Shown here in pieces: positions 33,797-42,450 of a stretch of 64,000 nucleotides of DNA. The first letter of the stretch is position 1, and each line of letters starts with the position of its first letter. Under the pieces are notes generated by a model, which worked only from the letters and a program-made list of their open reading frames with translations, was not told the origin of the DNA and ran no database searches. A program made the position numbers and the translations under genes. This DNA is from an uncultured Dongia sp. (GTDB taxonomy: Bacteria > Pseudomonadota > Alphaproteobacteria > Dongiales > Dongiaceae), in the NCBI RefSeq assembly GCF_936916975.1, contig NZ_CAKZGO010000004.1:372001-436000 (forward strand), given 5' to 3'.

Positions 33797-34420
33797 TCAC
33801 CGCCGATGCAGCCACCAGCCGGTTTCGCTCAGGGAAAAGATCGGCATGTAGTGCTTCACCGAATTGGCCGGCACCACGGTCTTGATCTGGTTGTCGAGGA
33901 GCAGCGGCGTGTCCCCGTCATAGACGATGAGGACGGCATGGCCGACATCGAGGTTCATGTCGCGCAGCGCCAGCACGCGCATATCCTCGACCGGCAGACC
34001 CAGCGCCTTCAGCGCCATGAATTTCGCGATGGCGTAGTCTTCGCAATCGCCATCCATTTTGAGGAACTGATAGGGCGTCGCCCAGTAATCCTCGACGCCC
34101 CAATTCTTGCGGTCGATGATGTAGCGCTCGGCATTGAAGAAGCGGTTGACCTCCTTGATCTGGGTCATGCGGTCCTTGGTCCGCAGATCGTCCAACAGAT
34201 CCGCCCAGCCGCTGGTCGTGCAGTTCTTGGCATCGCAGGGTGCCGCGTTCTGCCAGCGGCCCAGCATCTCCGCCCATTTCGGGAATTTCTTGATGCCTTG
34301 ATTGGCGAATTCCGCGGAATTGAAGAGCGGCGGATAAGGCCGCGCCAGGGCAGGTGACGACAGCGCCAGCAGGCCAGCCAGCAACGTCATTGCCGCCACG
34401 AATTTGCGACGCATCGTCAT
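33797..34420 (-). CDS. Exported transglutaminase-like cysteine protease
   Basis: 207 residues; the start ATGA overlaps the upstream HxlR stop at 34417-34420. Signal peptide (FVAAMTLLAGLLALSSPALA). Catalytic triad of the bacterial transglutaminase-like Cys protease family: Cys126 in DGDCEDYAIAKF, His161 in VGHAVLIVYDG, Asp176 in LLLDNQ. Such periplasmic peptidases, often LapG-like, cleave adhesins in response to c-di-GMP signalling; the partner is not in this window. Confidence 0.88.
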   Translation of the reverse strand: MTMRRKFVAAMTLLAGLLALSSPALARPYPPLFNSAEFANQGIKKFPKWAEMLGRWQNAAPCDAKNCTTSGWADLLDDLRTKDRMTQIKEVNRFFNAERYIIDRKNWGVEDYWATPYQFLKMDGDCEDYAIAKFMALKALGLPVEDMRVLALRDMNLDVGHAVLIVYDGDTPLLLDNQIKTVVPANSVKHYMPIFSLSETGWWLHRR

Positions 34421-34785
34421 TCCGCCGCCCGCGACATTGTGGCTGCTTGCGCCTTTAGCTTATGCCCGACCGCGACGATGGCTTCGATCGCCGGCACCAA
34501 TTCGCGGCCCAAGGGCGTCAGCATGTAATCCACCGAGGGTGGCGAGGTCGGCCGCGCGATACGCGCCACCACGCCCTTGGTCTCGAGATCTTTCAGCCGT
34601 GCGCTCAGCATCTTTGGGGAAATCGGCGGCATGTCGCGGCGAAGCTCGCCGAAGCGCCGCGGGCCGCCGCTGAGATGCCAGATGACGTTGGGCGTCCAGG
34701 CGCCACCCAGCAGCGCCATGCATTCGCCCACGGCACAGGTGGGTGGCGTCGGCGGCAGGACATGTCTGCGCTGCTTCAGGGCCAT
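34417..34785 (-). CDS. HxlR-family transcriptional regulator
   Basis: 122 residues from ATG 34785 (GGAG six bases upstream). CAVGECMALLGGAWTPNVIWHLSGGPRRFGELRRDMPPISPKMLSARLKDLE is the HxlR winged helix, with the two N-terminal Cys that in some members sense disulfide or aldehyde stress. Upstream, three GGTTACC copies and an inverted copy (34796-34857) are the likely operator; the lumazine-binding-like gene and nitronate monooxygenase begin beyond it. Confidence 0.92.
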   Translation of the reverse strand: MALKQRRHVLPPTPPTCAVGECMALLGGAWTPNVIWHLSGGPRRFGELRRDMPPISPKMLSARLKDLETKGVVARIARPTSPPSVDYMLTPLGRELVPAIEAIVAVGHKLKAQAATMSRAAE

Positions 34786-34795
34786 GCACAACTCC

Positions 34796-34857
34796 GGTTA
34801 CCGCGCGGTTACCGGAAAATCAGCGGTAACCTGGCGAGGCAGTATACATCGGTTACC
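34796..34857. promoter_or_regulatory. Cluster of GGTTACC repeats, probable HxlR operator
   Basis: GGTTACC at 34796-34802, 34807-34813 and 34851-34857, with the inverse GGTAACC at 34825-34831. They fill the 124-base gap between the divergent HxlR gene and the next operon, at the positions expected for a divergent repressor/activator. The half-site resembles HxlR motifs built on GTTACC. Confidence 0.65.
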
Positions 34858-34909
34858 ATATCCTTCTAAGCTCCGCCCCAGCAACCCAGCTTTTTCGGAG
34901 AAACCGGTT

Positions 34910-35287
34910 ATGGATACGCGCTATCAGGAACTCGTGGCCGCCCTCGAACTCTATTTCGACGGGCTCTATCACTCCGACACCAAGCGGCTGGGGCAGGTGT
35001 TCCACCCACAGGCGATCTATGCCTGTGCCACGGAGGGCACGCTGACCTATCACACCATGGCGACCTATTTCCCGGTGGTCGACGCGCGCCCGGCGCCGGC
35101 TGCCAGCAACCAGAAGCGCGCCGACCGCATCGTCTCGATCGAGTTCGCCGGACCCGTCACGGCCGTTGCGGTGGTGAACTGCGCGATCGGCCCCAAAGCC
35201 TTCACCGACCTCCTCACCTTTGTGAAACTGGATGGGCGTTGGCAGATCATGGCGAAAGTGTTCCATTTCGATCTGACGGCAGCATAG
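34910..35287 (+). CDS. NTF2-like / putative lumazine-binding protein
   Basis: 125 residues. Start helix MDTRYQELVAALELYFDGLYH, then TKRLGQVFHPQAIYACATEGTLTYHTMATYFPVVDARPAP and a C-terminal sheet ending FVKLDGRWQIMAKVFHFDLTAA fit the SnoaL/NTF2 alpha+beta barrel sometimes annotated as lumazine-binding. May be a ligand carrier or isomerase. 29 bases before the nitronate monooxygenase. Confidence 0.82.
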   Translation: MDTRYQELVAALELYFDGLYHSDTKRLGQVFHPQAIYACATEGTLTYHTMATYFPVVDARPAPAASNQKRADRIVSIEFAGPVTAVAVVNCAIGPKAFTDLLTFVKLDGRWQIMAKVFHFDLTAA

Positions 35288-35316
35288 ATTGCCAGCCTGG
35301 ATAGAGGGAGCGCAGC

Positions 35317-36393
35317 ATGTGGCCGGATCGACGGATCATCGACCTTTTCGGTATTGAATTTCCCATCCTCCAAGCGCCGATGGCAGGGCCTTGCTACGCC
35401 GACATGGCCGTCGCGGTCGCGAAAGCAGGTGGGCTCGGCTCCCTGCCCACCGCCACTCTGACGCCGGACCAGATGCGCAGTGAACTGCAGATCATCCGGC
35501 AGCAGACGGCAAAGCCGATCAATCTCAACTTTTTCTGCCATCAGGCGCCGGAGATCGACGCCGCGCGCGAAGCGGCGTGGCGCCAGCGCCTCGGCCCCTA
35601 TTACGCCGAGTTCGGCATCGATCCCGCAGCACCCATTCCCAGCAGCAACCGCACGCCGTTCGACGACGCCCTCTGCCGGCTGGTGGAGGAATTCAAGCCG
35701 GAGGTCGTGAGCTTTCATTTCGGCCTGCCGGAGAAGGATCTGCTGACGCGGGTGCGCAAGACCGGCGCGAAGATCATCTCCTCGGCCACCAGCGTCGATG
35801 AAGCGGTGTGGCTGGAGATGCGCGGCTGCGACGCCATCATCGCGCAGGGCGCCGAGGCCGGCGGCCATCGCGGCATTTTCCTCGGCGATCCCTTCGACGT
35901 CATCGGGACCCAGGCCGGCACCATGGCGCTGGTGCCGCAAGTCGTGGATGCGGTGAAGGTCCCCGTGATCGCCGCCGGCGGCATCAGCGATGCGCGTGGC
36001 ATCGTGGCGGCCTTTGCTTTGGGTGCGGCCGCCGTGCAGATCGGCACCGCTTATCTGTTCTGTCCGGAGGCGCGCATCACCGCCATGCATCGGGTGGCGC
36101 TGCAGGGCGCCAAGGACAATCAGACGGCGCTGACCAATGTGTTCACCGGGCGGCCGGCGCGGGGCCTCATGAACCGGGTCATGCGTGAGCTGGGCCCGAT
36201 CACCCGCGAGGCACCGGCATTTCCGCTGGCCGGCGGCGCGCTGGCGCCAGTCAAGGCCAAGGCCGAGGCGCAGGGTTCCGGCGATTTCAGCTCGCTCTGG
36301 TCGGGCCAGGCGGCTAGTCTCGGCCGCGATATGCGCGCCGGCGATCTCACCAAGCTCTTGGCTGCCGAAGCGCTCGAAAAACTGAAGCGATAG
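35317..36393 (+). CDS. Nitronate monooxygenase family flavoprotein
   Basis: 358 residues. TIM-barrel FMN enzyme: PILQAPMAGPCYADMAVAVAKAGGLGSLPT, VVSFHFGLPEKDLL, QGAEAGGHRG with the catalytic His, and VIAAGGISDARGIVAAFALGAAAVQIGTAYLF. It oxidises alkyl nitronates or similar small nitro compounds, or acts as a related reductase; substrate not fixed. Divergent from the HxlR gene, with the NTF2-like gene between them. Confidence 0.92.
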   Translation: MWPDRRIIDLFGIEFPILQAPMAGPCYADMAVAVAKAGGLGSLPTATLTPDQMRSELQIIRQQTAKPINLNFFCHQAPEIDAAREAAWRQRLGPYYAEFGIDPAAPIPSSNRTPFDDALCRLVEEFKPEVVSFHFGLPEKDLLTRVRKTGAKIISSATSVDEAVWLEMRGCDAIIAQGAEAGGHRGIFLGDPFDVIGTQAGTMALVPQVVDAVKVPVIAAGGISDARGIVAAFALGAAAVQIGTAYLFCPEARITAMHRVALQGAKDNQTALTNVFTGRPARGLMNRVMRELGPITREAPAFPLAGGALAPVKAKAEAQGSGDFSSLWSGQAASLGRDMRAGDLTKLLAAEALEKLKR

Positions 36394-36406
36394 AAAAGGA
36401 CTTTTC

Positions 36407-36907
36407 ATGCTGAAACGAATTGCGCTCGCCGGCCTGCTCGGCGCCGGGCTGGTGATGGCCGGCTGCGCCGCGCCCGCCCCGCAGGCGGTGGCCGATGAAG
36501 CCGGCTTTGCGAGCCCGCAGGATCTGCTGAACGATATCTATAACCAATACGCCGACAAGCCCGCCGGCAGCGGCATCGATCTTGGCGCGCCCGGCGTGGT
36601 CGACAAGTATTTCGCGCCGGAGCTGGCGCAGAAGATCACCGCCGACAGCGATCGCGCCAAGGCGAACAACGATATTCCGGCCTTGAACGGCGATCCCTTC
36701 GTCGATTCCCAGGATTGGCAGATCACCGACCTTGCCATCGCAATCGGCAAATCGGCCGAGCCGGACAAGACCATGGCGATCGTGAAGTTCAAGAATTACG
36801 CCGAGCAGAGGGAGATCAAATTGGCTTTGGTGAAGACCGCTTCGGGCTGGCAGATCGCCGAGATCGATTGGGGCTATGAAAAACTTTCCAGCGTCGTGGC
36901 GGGGTGA
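36407..36907 (+). CDS. DUF3828-like lipoprotein
   Basis: 166 residues with lipobox VMAGCAAP. Pattern SPQDLLNDIYNQYADK, VVDKYFAPELAQKI, VDSQDWQITDLAIAIGK and KTASGWQIAEIDWG fits DUF3828, NTF2-like exported proteins of unknown function. It follows the monooxygenase gene by 13 bases. Confidence 0.78.
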   Translation: MLKRIALAGLLGAGLVMAGCAAPAPQAVADEAGFASPQDLLNDIYNQYADKPAGSGIDLGAPGVVDKYFAPELAQKITADSDRAKANNDIPALNGDPFVDSQDWQITDLAIAIGKSAEPDKTMAIVKFKNYAEQREIKLALVKTASGWQIAEIDWGYEKLSSVVAG

Positions 36908-36912
36908 GCGAC

Positions 36913-37206
36913 ATGGCAAAACCCCTCACCATCATCGCCCAGGTCCAGGCCCATCCCGGCAAGGAAGCTGAATTGCTGGCGGCACAGCAGGAGCTGGTGG
37001 CCGGCGTGGTCAAGGAAGCCGGTTGCATCCGCTATGAACTCCATGTCTCCAACGAGAAGACCGGGCGGGTGATCTTCGTCGAGAGCTGGGAGAGCTATGA
37101 TCTGTGGCAGGACCATATGAAGGCCCCGGCCCTCGCCCAGTTCCGCGCCAAGGCCGGGCATCTGGTGGCCGAGACGATCCTCGACCAGATGACGCCGGCC
37201 AGATGA
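36913..37206 (+). CDS. ABM-fold quinol monooxygenase-like protein
   Basis: 97 residues from ATG 36913 (GGGG eight bases upstream; an in-frame GTG at 36904 overlaps the previous stop). LTIIAQVQAHPGKEAELLAAQQELVAGVVKEAGCIRYELH and VIFVESWESYDLWQDHMKAPALAQFRA is the YgiN/ABM-like pattern. Likely a small dimeric oxygenase. Its stop codon lies in a 14-base tandem repeat. Confidence 0.9.
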   Translation: MAKPLTIIAQVQAHPGKEAELLAAQQELVAGVVKEAGCIRYELHVSNEKTGRVIFVESWESYDLWQDHMKAPALAQFRAKAGHLVAETILDQMTPAR

Positions 37207-37224
37207 CGCCGGCCAGATGACGCC
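37187..37224. repeat. 14-base tandem repeat covering a stop codon
   Basis: AGATGACGCCGGCC at 37187-37200 and 37201-37214, then AGATGACGCC (37215-37224). The TGA stop (37204-37206) of the ABM gene lies in the second unit, and the first unit reads through as codons. Confidence 0.93.
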
Positions 37225-37277
37225 CGACTGAGGGTGGGGACTCGACAGGCCGCTGGCAAAATGCTCATGCTAGCGGC

Positions 37278-37793
37278 ATGGCGATCAACCAGGAACCTGC
37301 GGGCAGCATCGAGACCCTGCATGCTTATTGGCAAGATCTGGCGCAAGGGTCGACGCCCGACCGCGCGCAGCTCGATCCTGCCGCCATCAAGAAGCTGCTG
37401 CCTTATCTCTATATCGTGGAGTACGAATTCGATCCCTTTCGTGTCCGCTATTTGCTGACCGGGACAGAGGTCGATGTGTGGAACGGCTTCAACCTCACCG
37501 GCCGCTATGTCGATGAGTTTCTGAAAGTCGACACCAGCGGCGCGAACCGCATCCTGCTCGATTGCTACGCCGAGGCGCAGGCCAGCGGCCGGCCGGTGTT
37601 CGGCAGCTATAACTGGCCGATGCGCGCCGGCTATGCGCTGCTGGTCCATTTCGGCATGTATCCGCTGAAGGTGAACGGCATCGTCAAGCAATGCATGGCG
37701 ATCGAGGATTACAGCAACTTCCCCGTCGATGCCGTGACGGAGGCCGTCGTCTTCGAAGACCCGGCGAGATCTGCGGCAGCAAAGCCGGAGTAA
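37278..37793 (+). CDS. PAS-domain protein (PAS_5 type)
   Basis: 171 residues, nearly all one domain: SIETLHAYWQDLAQGSTPDRAQLDPAAIKKLLPYLYIVEYE, then FDPFRVRYLLTGTEVDVWNGFNLTGRYVDEF and the later YALLVHFGMYPLKVNG. This single-domain PAS family is common in Alphaproteobacteria; ligand unknown. A paralogue is at 40616. Confidence 0.85.
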   Translation: MAINQEPAGSIETLHAYWQDLAQGSTPDRAQLDPAAIKKLLPYLYIVEYEFDPFRVRYLLTGTEVDVWNGFNLTGRYVDEFLKVDTSGANRILLDCYAEAQASGRPVFGSYNWPMRAGYALLVHFGMYPLKVNGIVKQCMAIEDYSNFPVDAVTEAVVFEDPARSAAAKPE

Positions 37794-37801
37794 GCCCGGA
37801 T

Positions 37802-39019
37802 CTACTTCATGGCGCGGGCGACGGTCGCACCTTCCATCAGCGCGCCGTCGAGAATGGCATCTGTGAAATCGGCTTCTTCGAGTCTCGCATGGCTGAGCCG
37901 CGTCGGCCATTGCCGCACGCTGCCATCCGGCAGCACGGCCGATTGCTGGCCGAGATCGGCGCCACGAAAACTGGCACGCCGGGCGATGAGGTCGCCGAGA
38001 TCGGCGCCCTTGAGATCGGCGCCCGCGAAGCTGGCGCCGGTCACATCGGCACGGCTGAAATTGGCGAGCGAGAGCAGCGCCTTGTCGAACTTCGCCGCGC
38101 GCAGCTTGGTGCGCGCGAACACCGCACCGGTGAGATTGCGGCCGGAAAAATTACCACCCGACAGATCCTTCTCGGTGAAGTCGGCGCGGGCACCCTTGGC
38201 ACCGGAGCTTTCCACCCAGACCTCATGTGCCTTGATCAACGCATCGAGGGATGCCGCGGCCTCGAGTGAATCGTCGACCGAGATCGTGTCGGTGATGTCG
38301 AGCTGATCGAACACCGCCTTGGTGAAATCGACGCCAAAGACATTGGCATCCTTGAGGATCGCCCCACCCATCTGCGCCCCTTCCAGCAATGCGCGATTGA
38401 GCAGCGCACCGGTCAGGTTGCATTTCATCAGATTGGCACCACGCAGATCGGCATCCTTCAGCAGGCAGCCGGTGAGATCGGCTTCCGAGAGATCGGCCTG
38501 GCGCAGAACGGCGCCGGAGAGATCGGTCCGGCGGATAAGAGCCTGATGCAGTTTCGCACCCGCAAGATCGGCGCGCTTCATGGTGAGGTTTTCGTCCTGG
38601 CCGGGCTCGACGCGCAGATCCGCCGGCGCCACGATGCCACCGAAGCTCACCAGCAGCGAACCATCGCGAAAATCGGCATGGGCGAGGCGCGCCTCGGTGA
38701 AATCGGCACCGGCCAGTTGTGCGCCCCGGAAATCGGCACGCCGGCAATCGGCGCGCACGAAGTCTGACCCGATCAGATTGGCGCCGAACAGATCTGCCTC
38801 AACAAGCTTTGCCAGGGTGAGGTCACAGCGCAGCAGCTGTATGCCAGTCAGCTTGGCGCGGCTGAGGTCGATGCCCTTGAGGTCGAGATGCCGGAAAGTA
38901 CGGAGCGTGAGGTCAGCCCGGTGCCCGTCCTTGCTGCTGGTCAGCCAACGCTGATGCGCGAGGATGATGTCGCGCAATGCTGTATCACTCGGGGCCGGAT
39001 CGCGCGGTGCCACTTCCAT
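37802..39019 (-). CDS. Pentapeptide-repeat protein
   Basis: 405 residues from ATG 39019 (GAGGAG six bases before); the open frame to 39313 has no coding character. Almost the whole protein is A(D/N)LxX pentapeptides, e.g. LVEADLFGANLIGSDFVRAD and ADLSEADLTGCLLKDADLRG, forming a right-handed quadrilateral helix. A few members (Qnr, MfpA) bind DNA gyrase; most have unknown targets. No signal peptide is seen. A middle segment (DTISVDDSLEAAASLDALI) interrupts the repeats. Confidence 0.9.
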   Translation of the reverse strand: MEVAPRDPAPSDTALRDIILAHQRWLTSSKDGHRADLTLRTFRHLDLKGIDLSRAKLTGIQLLRCDLTLAKLVEADLFGANLIGSDFVRADCRRADFRGAQLAGADFTEARLAHADFRDGSLLVSFGGIVAPADLRVEPGQDENLTMKRADLAGAKLHQALIRRTDLSGAVLRQADLSEADLTGCLLKDADLRGANLMKCNLTGALLNRALLEGAQMGGAILKDANVFGVDFTKAVFDQLDITDTISVDDSLEAAASLDALIKAHEVWVESSGAKGARADFTEKDLSGGNFSGRNLTGAVFARTKLRAAKFDKALLSLANFSRADVTGASFAGADLKGADLGDLIARRASFRGADLGQQSAVLPDGSVRQWPTRLSHARLEEADFTDAILDGALMEGATVARAMK

Positions 39020-39373
39020 GCCTGGCTCCTCTCCCCGTTCGCCGCATCTCACCCAGATGATCTGCCGGCGCCCAGGAGCCGTGACGTTATGAAAATCATT
39101 CTGCGCGCTTGGGTCCGTGAAAGCGAGAGGAGCGTGTTCCTTGGCACCCTCCTTGGCAGCGCGCGTCGTGATAGTTGCGCTTTTCCTTATCTCGCGCAGG
39201 TGATTGCAATTATCGAATGCGAGACCTGCGCCGGTGATGGGTTTCGTCGCAGTGCACACTTCTTTATCTTGCATTGCAACGTATGGGCGTTGCGCCAGTC
39301 GCTGCGTACCCATCTCTCTTGAATTTTGCCCCTCTTGAATTTGGCCCCTCTTAAATTTGGAAAGTGCAGCCTC
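39020..39373. other. 354-base gene-free region
   Basis: Between the divergent pentapeptide-repeat and MFS genes. The open frames here lack codon bias or ribosome sites. The only structure is a 16-base triplicate at 39316-39360. It probably carries both promoters; I see no confident -10/-35. Confidence 0.6.
39316..39360. repeat. 16-base imperfect triplicate
   Basis: CTCTTGAATTTTGCCC (39316), CCTCTTGAATTTGGCC (39331) and CCTCTTAAATTTGG (39347) form a tandem array with 15-16 base period, ending 14 bases before the MFS start codon. Confidence 0.85.
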
Positions 39374-40606
39374 ATGGGCAAAGATGCGCCAGACAATCCT
39401 GCGCGCCGCGATGTGTCGACGCCGTCGTCATCGGGTGATGGCGGTATTTCGCGCTGGATGACTTTCCTGATGGCGGCGTCCTGCGGCCTCATCGCGGCCA
39501 ACCTCTATTATGCGCAGCCGCTGGTGGGACCGATCAGCCAATCGCTGGGCCTGTCGCCGCAGGTGGCCGGCCTCATCGTCACCATGACCCAGATCGGCTA
39601 TGGCACCGGCCTGCTGCTGATCGTGCCCTTGGGCGATCTCTTCGAGAACCGGCGCCTGATCCTCTGCGTGATGGGATTGGCCACCGCAGCGCTCATCGTC
39701 GCCGGCTTCGCCACGCATCCGGCGGTCTATCTGCCAGCCGCCTTGTGCATCGGCATCGGTTCCTGCGCCGTGCAGATATTGGTGCCGTTCGCAGCGCATC
39801 TCGCCCCCGACGCCAAACGCGGCCAGGTGGTCGGCAATGTCATGAGCGGCCTGATGTTCGGCATCATGCTGGCGCGCCCCATCGCGAGTTTCATCACGGA
39901 ATATAGTTCCTGGCATGTCGTGTTCTTCGCGTCGACCGGGGTGATGATCGTGCTGGCCGCTGTGCTGTCCCGCGCCTTGCCGGAACGCCGGCCGGTTGCC
40001 TCGCTGAAATACGGTGCCCTTCTTGTCTCGATGGCGCATCTCGCCCTCAAGACGCGTGTGCTGCAGCGTCGCGCGCTCTATCAGGCGTGCCTGTTCGGCG
40101 CCTTCAGCCTGTTCTGGACGGCCACACCGTTGTTGCTCGCCAGCCCCGCCTTTCATATGAGCCAGGCCGGCATTGCCTTGTTTGCCTTGGCGGGCGTCGC
40201 CGGTGCCATCGCAGCACCCATTGCCGGCCGTATCGCCGATCGCGGTTGGAGCCGTCTTGCGACAGTGCTGTCCATGTCGGCTGTCGCCATTGCGTTCGTG
40301 ATGACGCGCCTGGTTGAACCAGGTTCCGCTTTGTCGCTGACCCTGCTGGTGGCCGCCGCGATCATTCTCGATTTCGGCGTCTCGGCCAATGTCGTGCTGG
40401 GACAGCGCGCGATCTATGGCTTGGGTGCCGAGTATCGCGGTCGCTTGAACGGGCTCTATATGGCAACCTTCTTCATGGGTGGCGCCATCGGTTCCGGCAT
40501 CGGCGCATTCGCTTTCGCGCAAGGCGGCTGGCCGCTCACCGCCTGGATCGGCCTGGCGCTACCGGTCGCTGCACTCGCCTTCTTTGCAACGGAGCGGCGC
40601 ACGTAG
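39374..40606 (+). CDS. MFS transporter
   Basis: 410 residues from ATG 39374. About twelve hydrophobic segments; the first loop carries the GDLFENRRLIL motif of MFS drug and sugar exporters, and ANLYYAQPLVGPISQSLGLSPQVAGLIVTMTQIGYGTGLLLIVPLGD is typical of the YnfM/AraJ-like group. Export substrate unknown. Divergent from the pentapeptide-repeat gene. Confidence 0.93.
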   Translation: MGKDAPDNPARRDVSTPSSSGDGGISRWMTFLMAASCGLIAANLYYAQPLVGPISQSLGLSPQVAGLIVTMTQIGYGTGLLLIVPLGDLFENRRLILCVMGLATAALIVAGFATHPAVYLPAALCIGIGSCAVQILVPFAAHLAPDAKRGQVVGNVMSGLMFGIMLARPIASFITEYSSWHVVFFASTGVMIVLAAVLSRALPERRPVASLKYGALLVSMAHLALKTRVLQRRALYQACLFGAFSLFWTATPLLLASPAFHMSQAGIALFALAGVAGAIAAPIAGRIADRGWSRLATVLSMSAVAIAFVMTRLVEPGSALSLTLLVAAAIILDFGVSANVVLGQRAIYGLGAEYRGRLNGLYMATFFMGGAIGSGIGAFAFAQGGWPLTAWIGLALPVAALAFFATERRT

Positions 40607-40615
40607 CGCCCACCC

Positions 40616-41101
40616 TCACCCCACCGCCGGGTTGCGCTCGACCGGGATCATGACCACCAGCAGCATGGCGATTTCTGCCGGGTTGGTGGCGGAGGCCAAG
40701 GGCAGTGTCAGCACATCATAGACCAGCATCTGATGGTCGACCGTCATTTCGCGGCGGGCATGGCGCGGAACGCCGCCCTCGACGGCCGTCGTATAGGCAT
40801 TCACGACGAAGGGCGCATAATCGGCCGGCAGCAATTGGTCGGCATATTTGCCGGTGTAATCGCCATCCGCGAAATAATTCACGAGCGCGCTGCCATAGAG
40901 TCGAAAGCGAAAGCGCAAAGGTGCGCGCTCCACTTCAACCAGCATCACATAGCCGAGTGCATAGGGGAAATCGACCGGATCCAGATCGGCCCGTGTCGGC
41001 ATCGCCCGGGCGCCCGCCTTCTTGCGCCAATAGGCGAAGAAGCGCCGCAAGACAGGATGGCGGATTTCACCGGCGAAAGCGTCGGCATCGAAAGCGCTCA
41101 T
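40616..41101 (-). CDS. PAS-domain protein (PAS_5 type), paralogue
   Basis: 161 residues: HPVLRRFFAYWRKKAGARAMPTRADLDPVDFPYALGYVMLVEVE, then LRFRFRLYGSALVNYFADGDYTGKYADQL. Same single-domain design as the protein at 37278, with the same D-x-L-D-P-x-x-x motif. Monocistronic, convergent with the MFS gene. Confidence 0.82.
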   Translation of the reverse strand: MSAFDADAFAGEIRHPVLRRFFAYWRKKAGARAMPTRADLDPVDFPYALGYVMLVEVERAPLRFRFRLYGSALVNYFADGDYTGKYADQLLPADYAPFVVNAYTTAVEGGVPRHARREMTVDHQMLVYDVLTLPLASATNPAEIAMLLVVMIPVERNPAVG

Positions 41102-41209
41102 GCACCCCGGCCCCCAGAGGTCGTGCCGGTAGCATAGGCGCTGGGTTGCAGCCCATCAACCCAATTGCGGCGCAAGCTCCCAGGAGACACGCCGGGGGAA
41201 CGCGCCGGC

Positions 41210-41602
41210 TCAGTCTTTCAACTGCAGCAGATCCCATTTGTTGCCATAGAGATCGGTAAAAACGGCGACACTGCCATAGGCCTCATGCCGCGGCTCTTCC
41301 AGGAAGCGGACACCGCGCGCCAGCATCGCCGCGTGATCGCGGGCGAAGTCATCCGTCTGCAGAAACAGGAATACCCGCCCACCCGCCTGATCGCCGATGC
41401 GCGCCTTCTGTTCCGGCGTCACGGCCCTGGCCAGCAGCACATGCGCCGACGCTGCAAGTGGGCCTGGCGGTGCCACGACGACCCAGCGCTTGCCTTCACC
41501 CTGGTCGGTGTCGTCGACGAGGGTGAAGCCGAGCACCGACGTGAAATAGGCGATCGCCTCATCATAGTCGCGCACAAGCAACGTGACGGCGCCGAGATGC
41601 AT
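41210..41602 (-). CDS. VOC-family (glyoxalase/bleomycin-resistance fold) protein
   Basis: 130 residues from ATG 41602; GGAAGG lies in the last codons of the upstream hydrolase. HLGAVTLLVRDYDEAIAYFTSVLGFTLVDD and RHEAYGSVAVFTDLYGNKWDLLQL give both beta-alpha-beta-beta-beta units and a C-terminal Glu/Asp metal-site candidate. Probable cytosolic lyase or dioxygenase; substrate unknown. Closely follows the hydrolase (5 bases). Confidence 0.9.
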   Translation of the reverse strand: MHLGAVTLLVRDYDEAIAYFTSVLGFTLVDDTDQGEGKRWVVVAPPGPLAASAHVLLARAVTPEQKARIGDQAGGRVFLFLQTDDFARDHAAMLARGVRFLEEPRHEAYGSVAVFTDLYGNKWDLLQLKD

Positions 41603-41607
41603 GGCAA

Positions 41608-42450
41608 TTACACCTTCCAACCCAGGCTGCGCATGAAGGCTTCGACGCGGTCGGTGTAATCGCCGGGCAGGCCCAGGTCGAAATTGATCTCACCATGGTT
41701 GAGTGCCATCGGCAGAACTTCCATCTTGCCGCCGAGGCTGTTGGCTTTCTTGGCAAGCTCCTGGTTGGCCGGGCAGGACACGTCACCGCGCTTGCGGCAG
41801 ATGGCGAATTCCGGCTGGGTCGGGCCCTTCACACGGTGGAAGGGCGAGACCGCTTCCCATTCCGCCGGATCATCGCCGAAGGCCTCGTCATAGAGGCTCA
41901 TATGCCGGCGGTTCATGATCGCCGGCACGTTCATGGCCCCTGAATCGAGCGAGACCGTACCCTTCCACATCCGGGCGCCCTGTGCCGTCGCGATCTCCGG
42001 CGCCATATTGAGCAAGGTGACGAGATGCGCACCAGCCGAATGACCCATCAGAATGATGTCGTCTGGATTGCCGCCCCAGCTTTGCGCCAGCGCCTGCACC
42101 TTGGCCAGCGCCAGGCCCACATCACCCGCCTGCGTCAGGGGCTCCTCTTCCGGCATCATGCGGTAATTCACGGTGACGAAGATGATGCCCTTGGGCAGCC
42201 AGCGCGCGATCTTGTTGTCGACCACGCCGCGCGCATCCTTGTCGCCGCGCTTCCAGCCGCCGCCATGCACCATGAACAGGATCGGTGCGTTGGCAGGATT
42301 GGCCGGCAGATAGACGTCGAAGCGCTGCGCCTTGTCGGCGCCATAGGAAATGTTCTTCTGCACCGTGGCACCCGCAGGCAGATCCGCCGCAGTGGCTGGC
42401 TGGATCAACAGGATCAGCAGGGCGCAGAGGCCGGTCAGCAGTCGTTTCAT
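41608..42450 (-). CDS. Exported alpha/beta hydrolase (esterase/lipase type)
   Basis: 280 residues from ATG 42450, with a signal peptide (LLTGLCALLILLIQPATA); the longer open frame has no coding sense. HGGGW oxyanion motif (62-66), catalytic Ser138 in GHSAGAH, and late D/H in ALNHGEINF. It is of the acetylesterase/BD-FAE-like group. Clustered with VOC (downstream) and SDR (upstream, 76 bases). Confidence 0.92.
   Translation of the reverse strand: MKRLLTGLCALLILLIQPATAADLPAGATVQKNISYGADKAQRFDVYLPANPANAPILFMVHGGGWKRGDKDARGVVDNKIARWLPKGIIFVTVNYRMMPEEEPLTQAGDVGLALAKVQALAQSWGGNPDDIILMGHSAGAHLVTLLNMAPEIATAQGARMWKGTVSLDSGAMNVPAIMNRRHMSLYDEAFGDDPAEWEAVSPFHRVKGPTQPEFAICRKRGDVSCPANQELAKKANSLGGKMEVLPMALNHGEINFDLGLPGDYTDRVEAFMRSLGWKV

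Noticed and set aside
35065-36408. 447-codon minus-strand frame
   Set aside because: Antisense shadow of the nitronate monooxygenase gene; high GC produces long stop-free frames.
39020-39315. Second Fur-like site near 39198-39215
   Set aside because: The match to the 19-base consensus is weak and neighbours are not iron-related.
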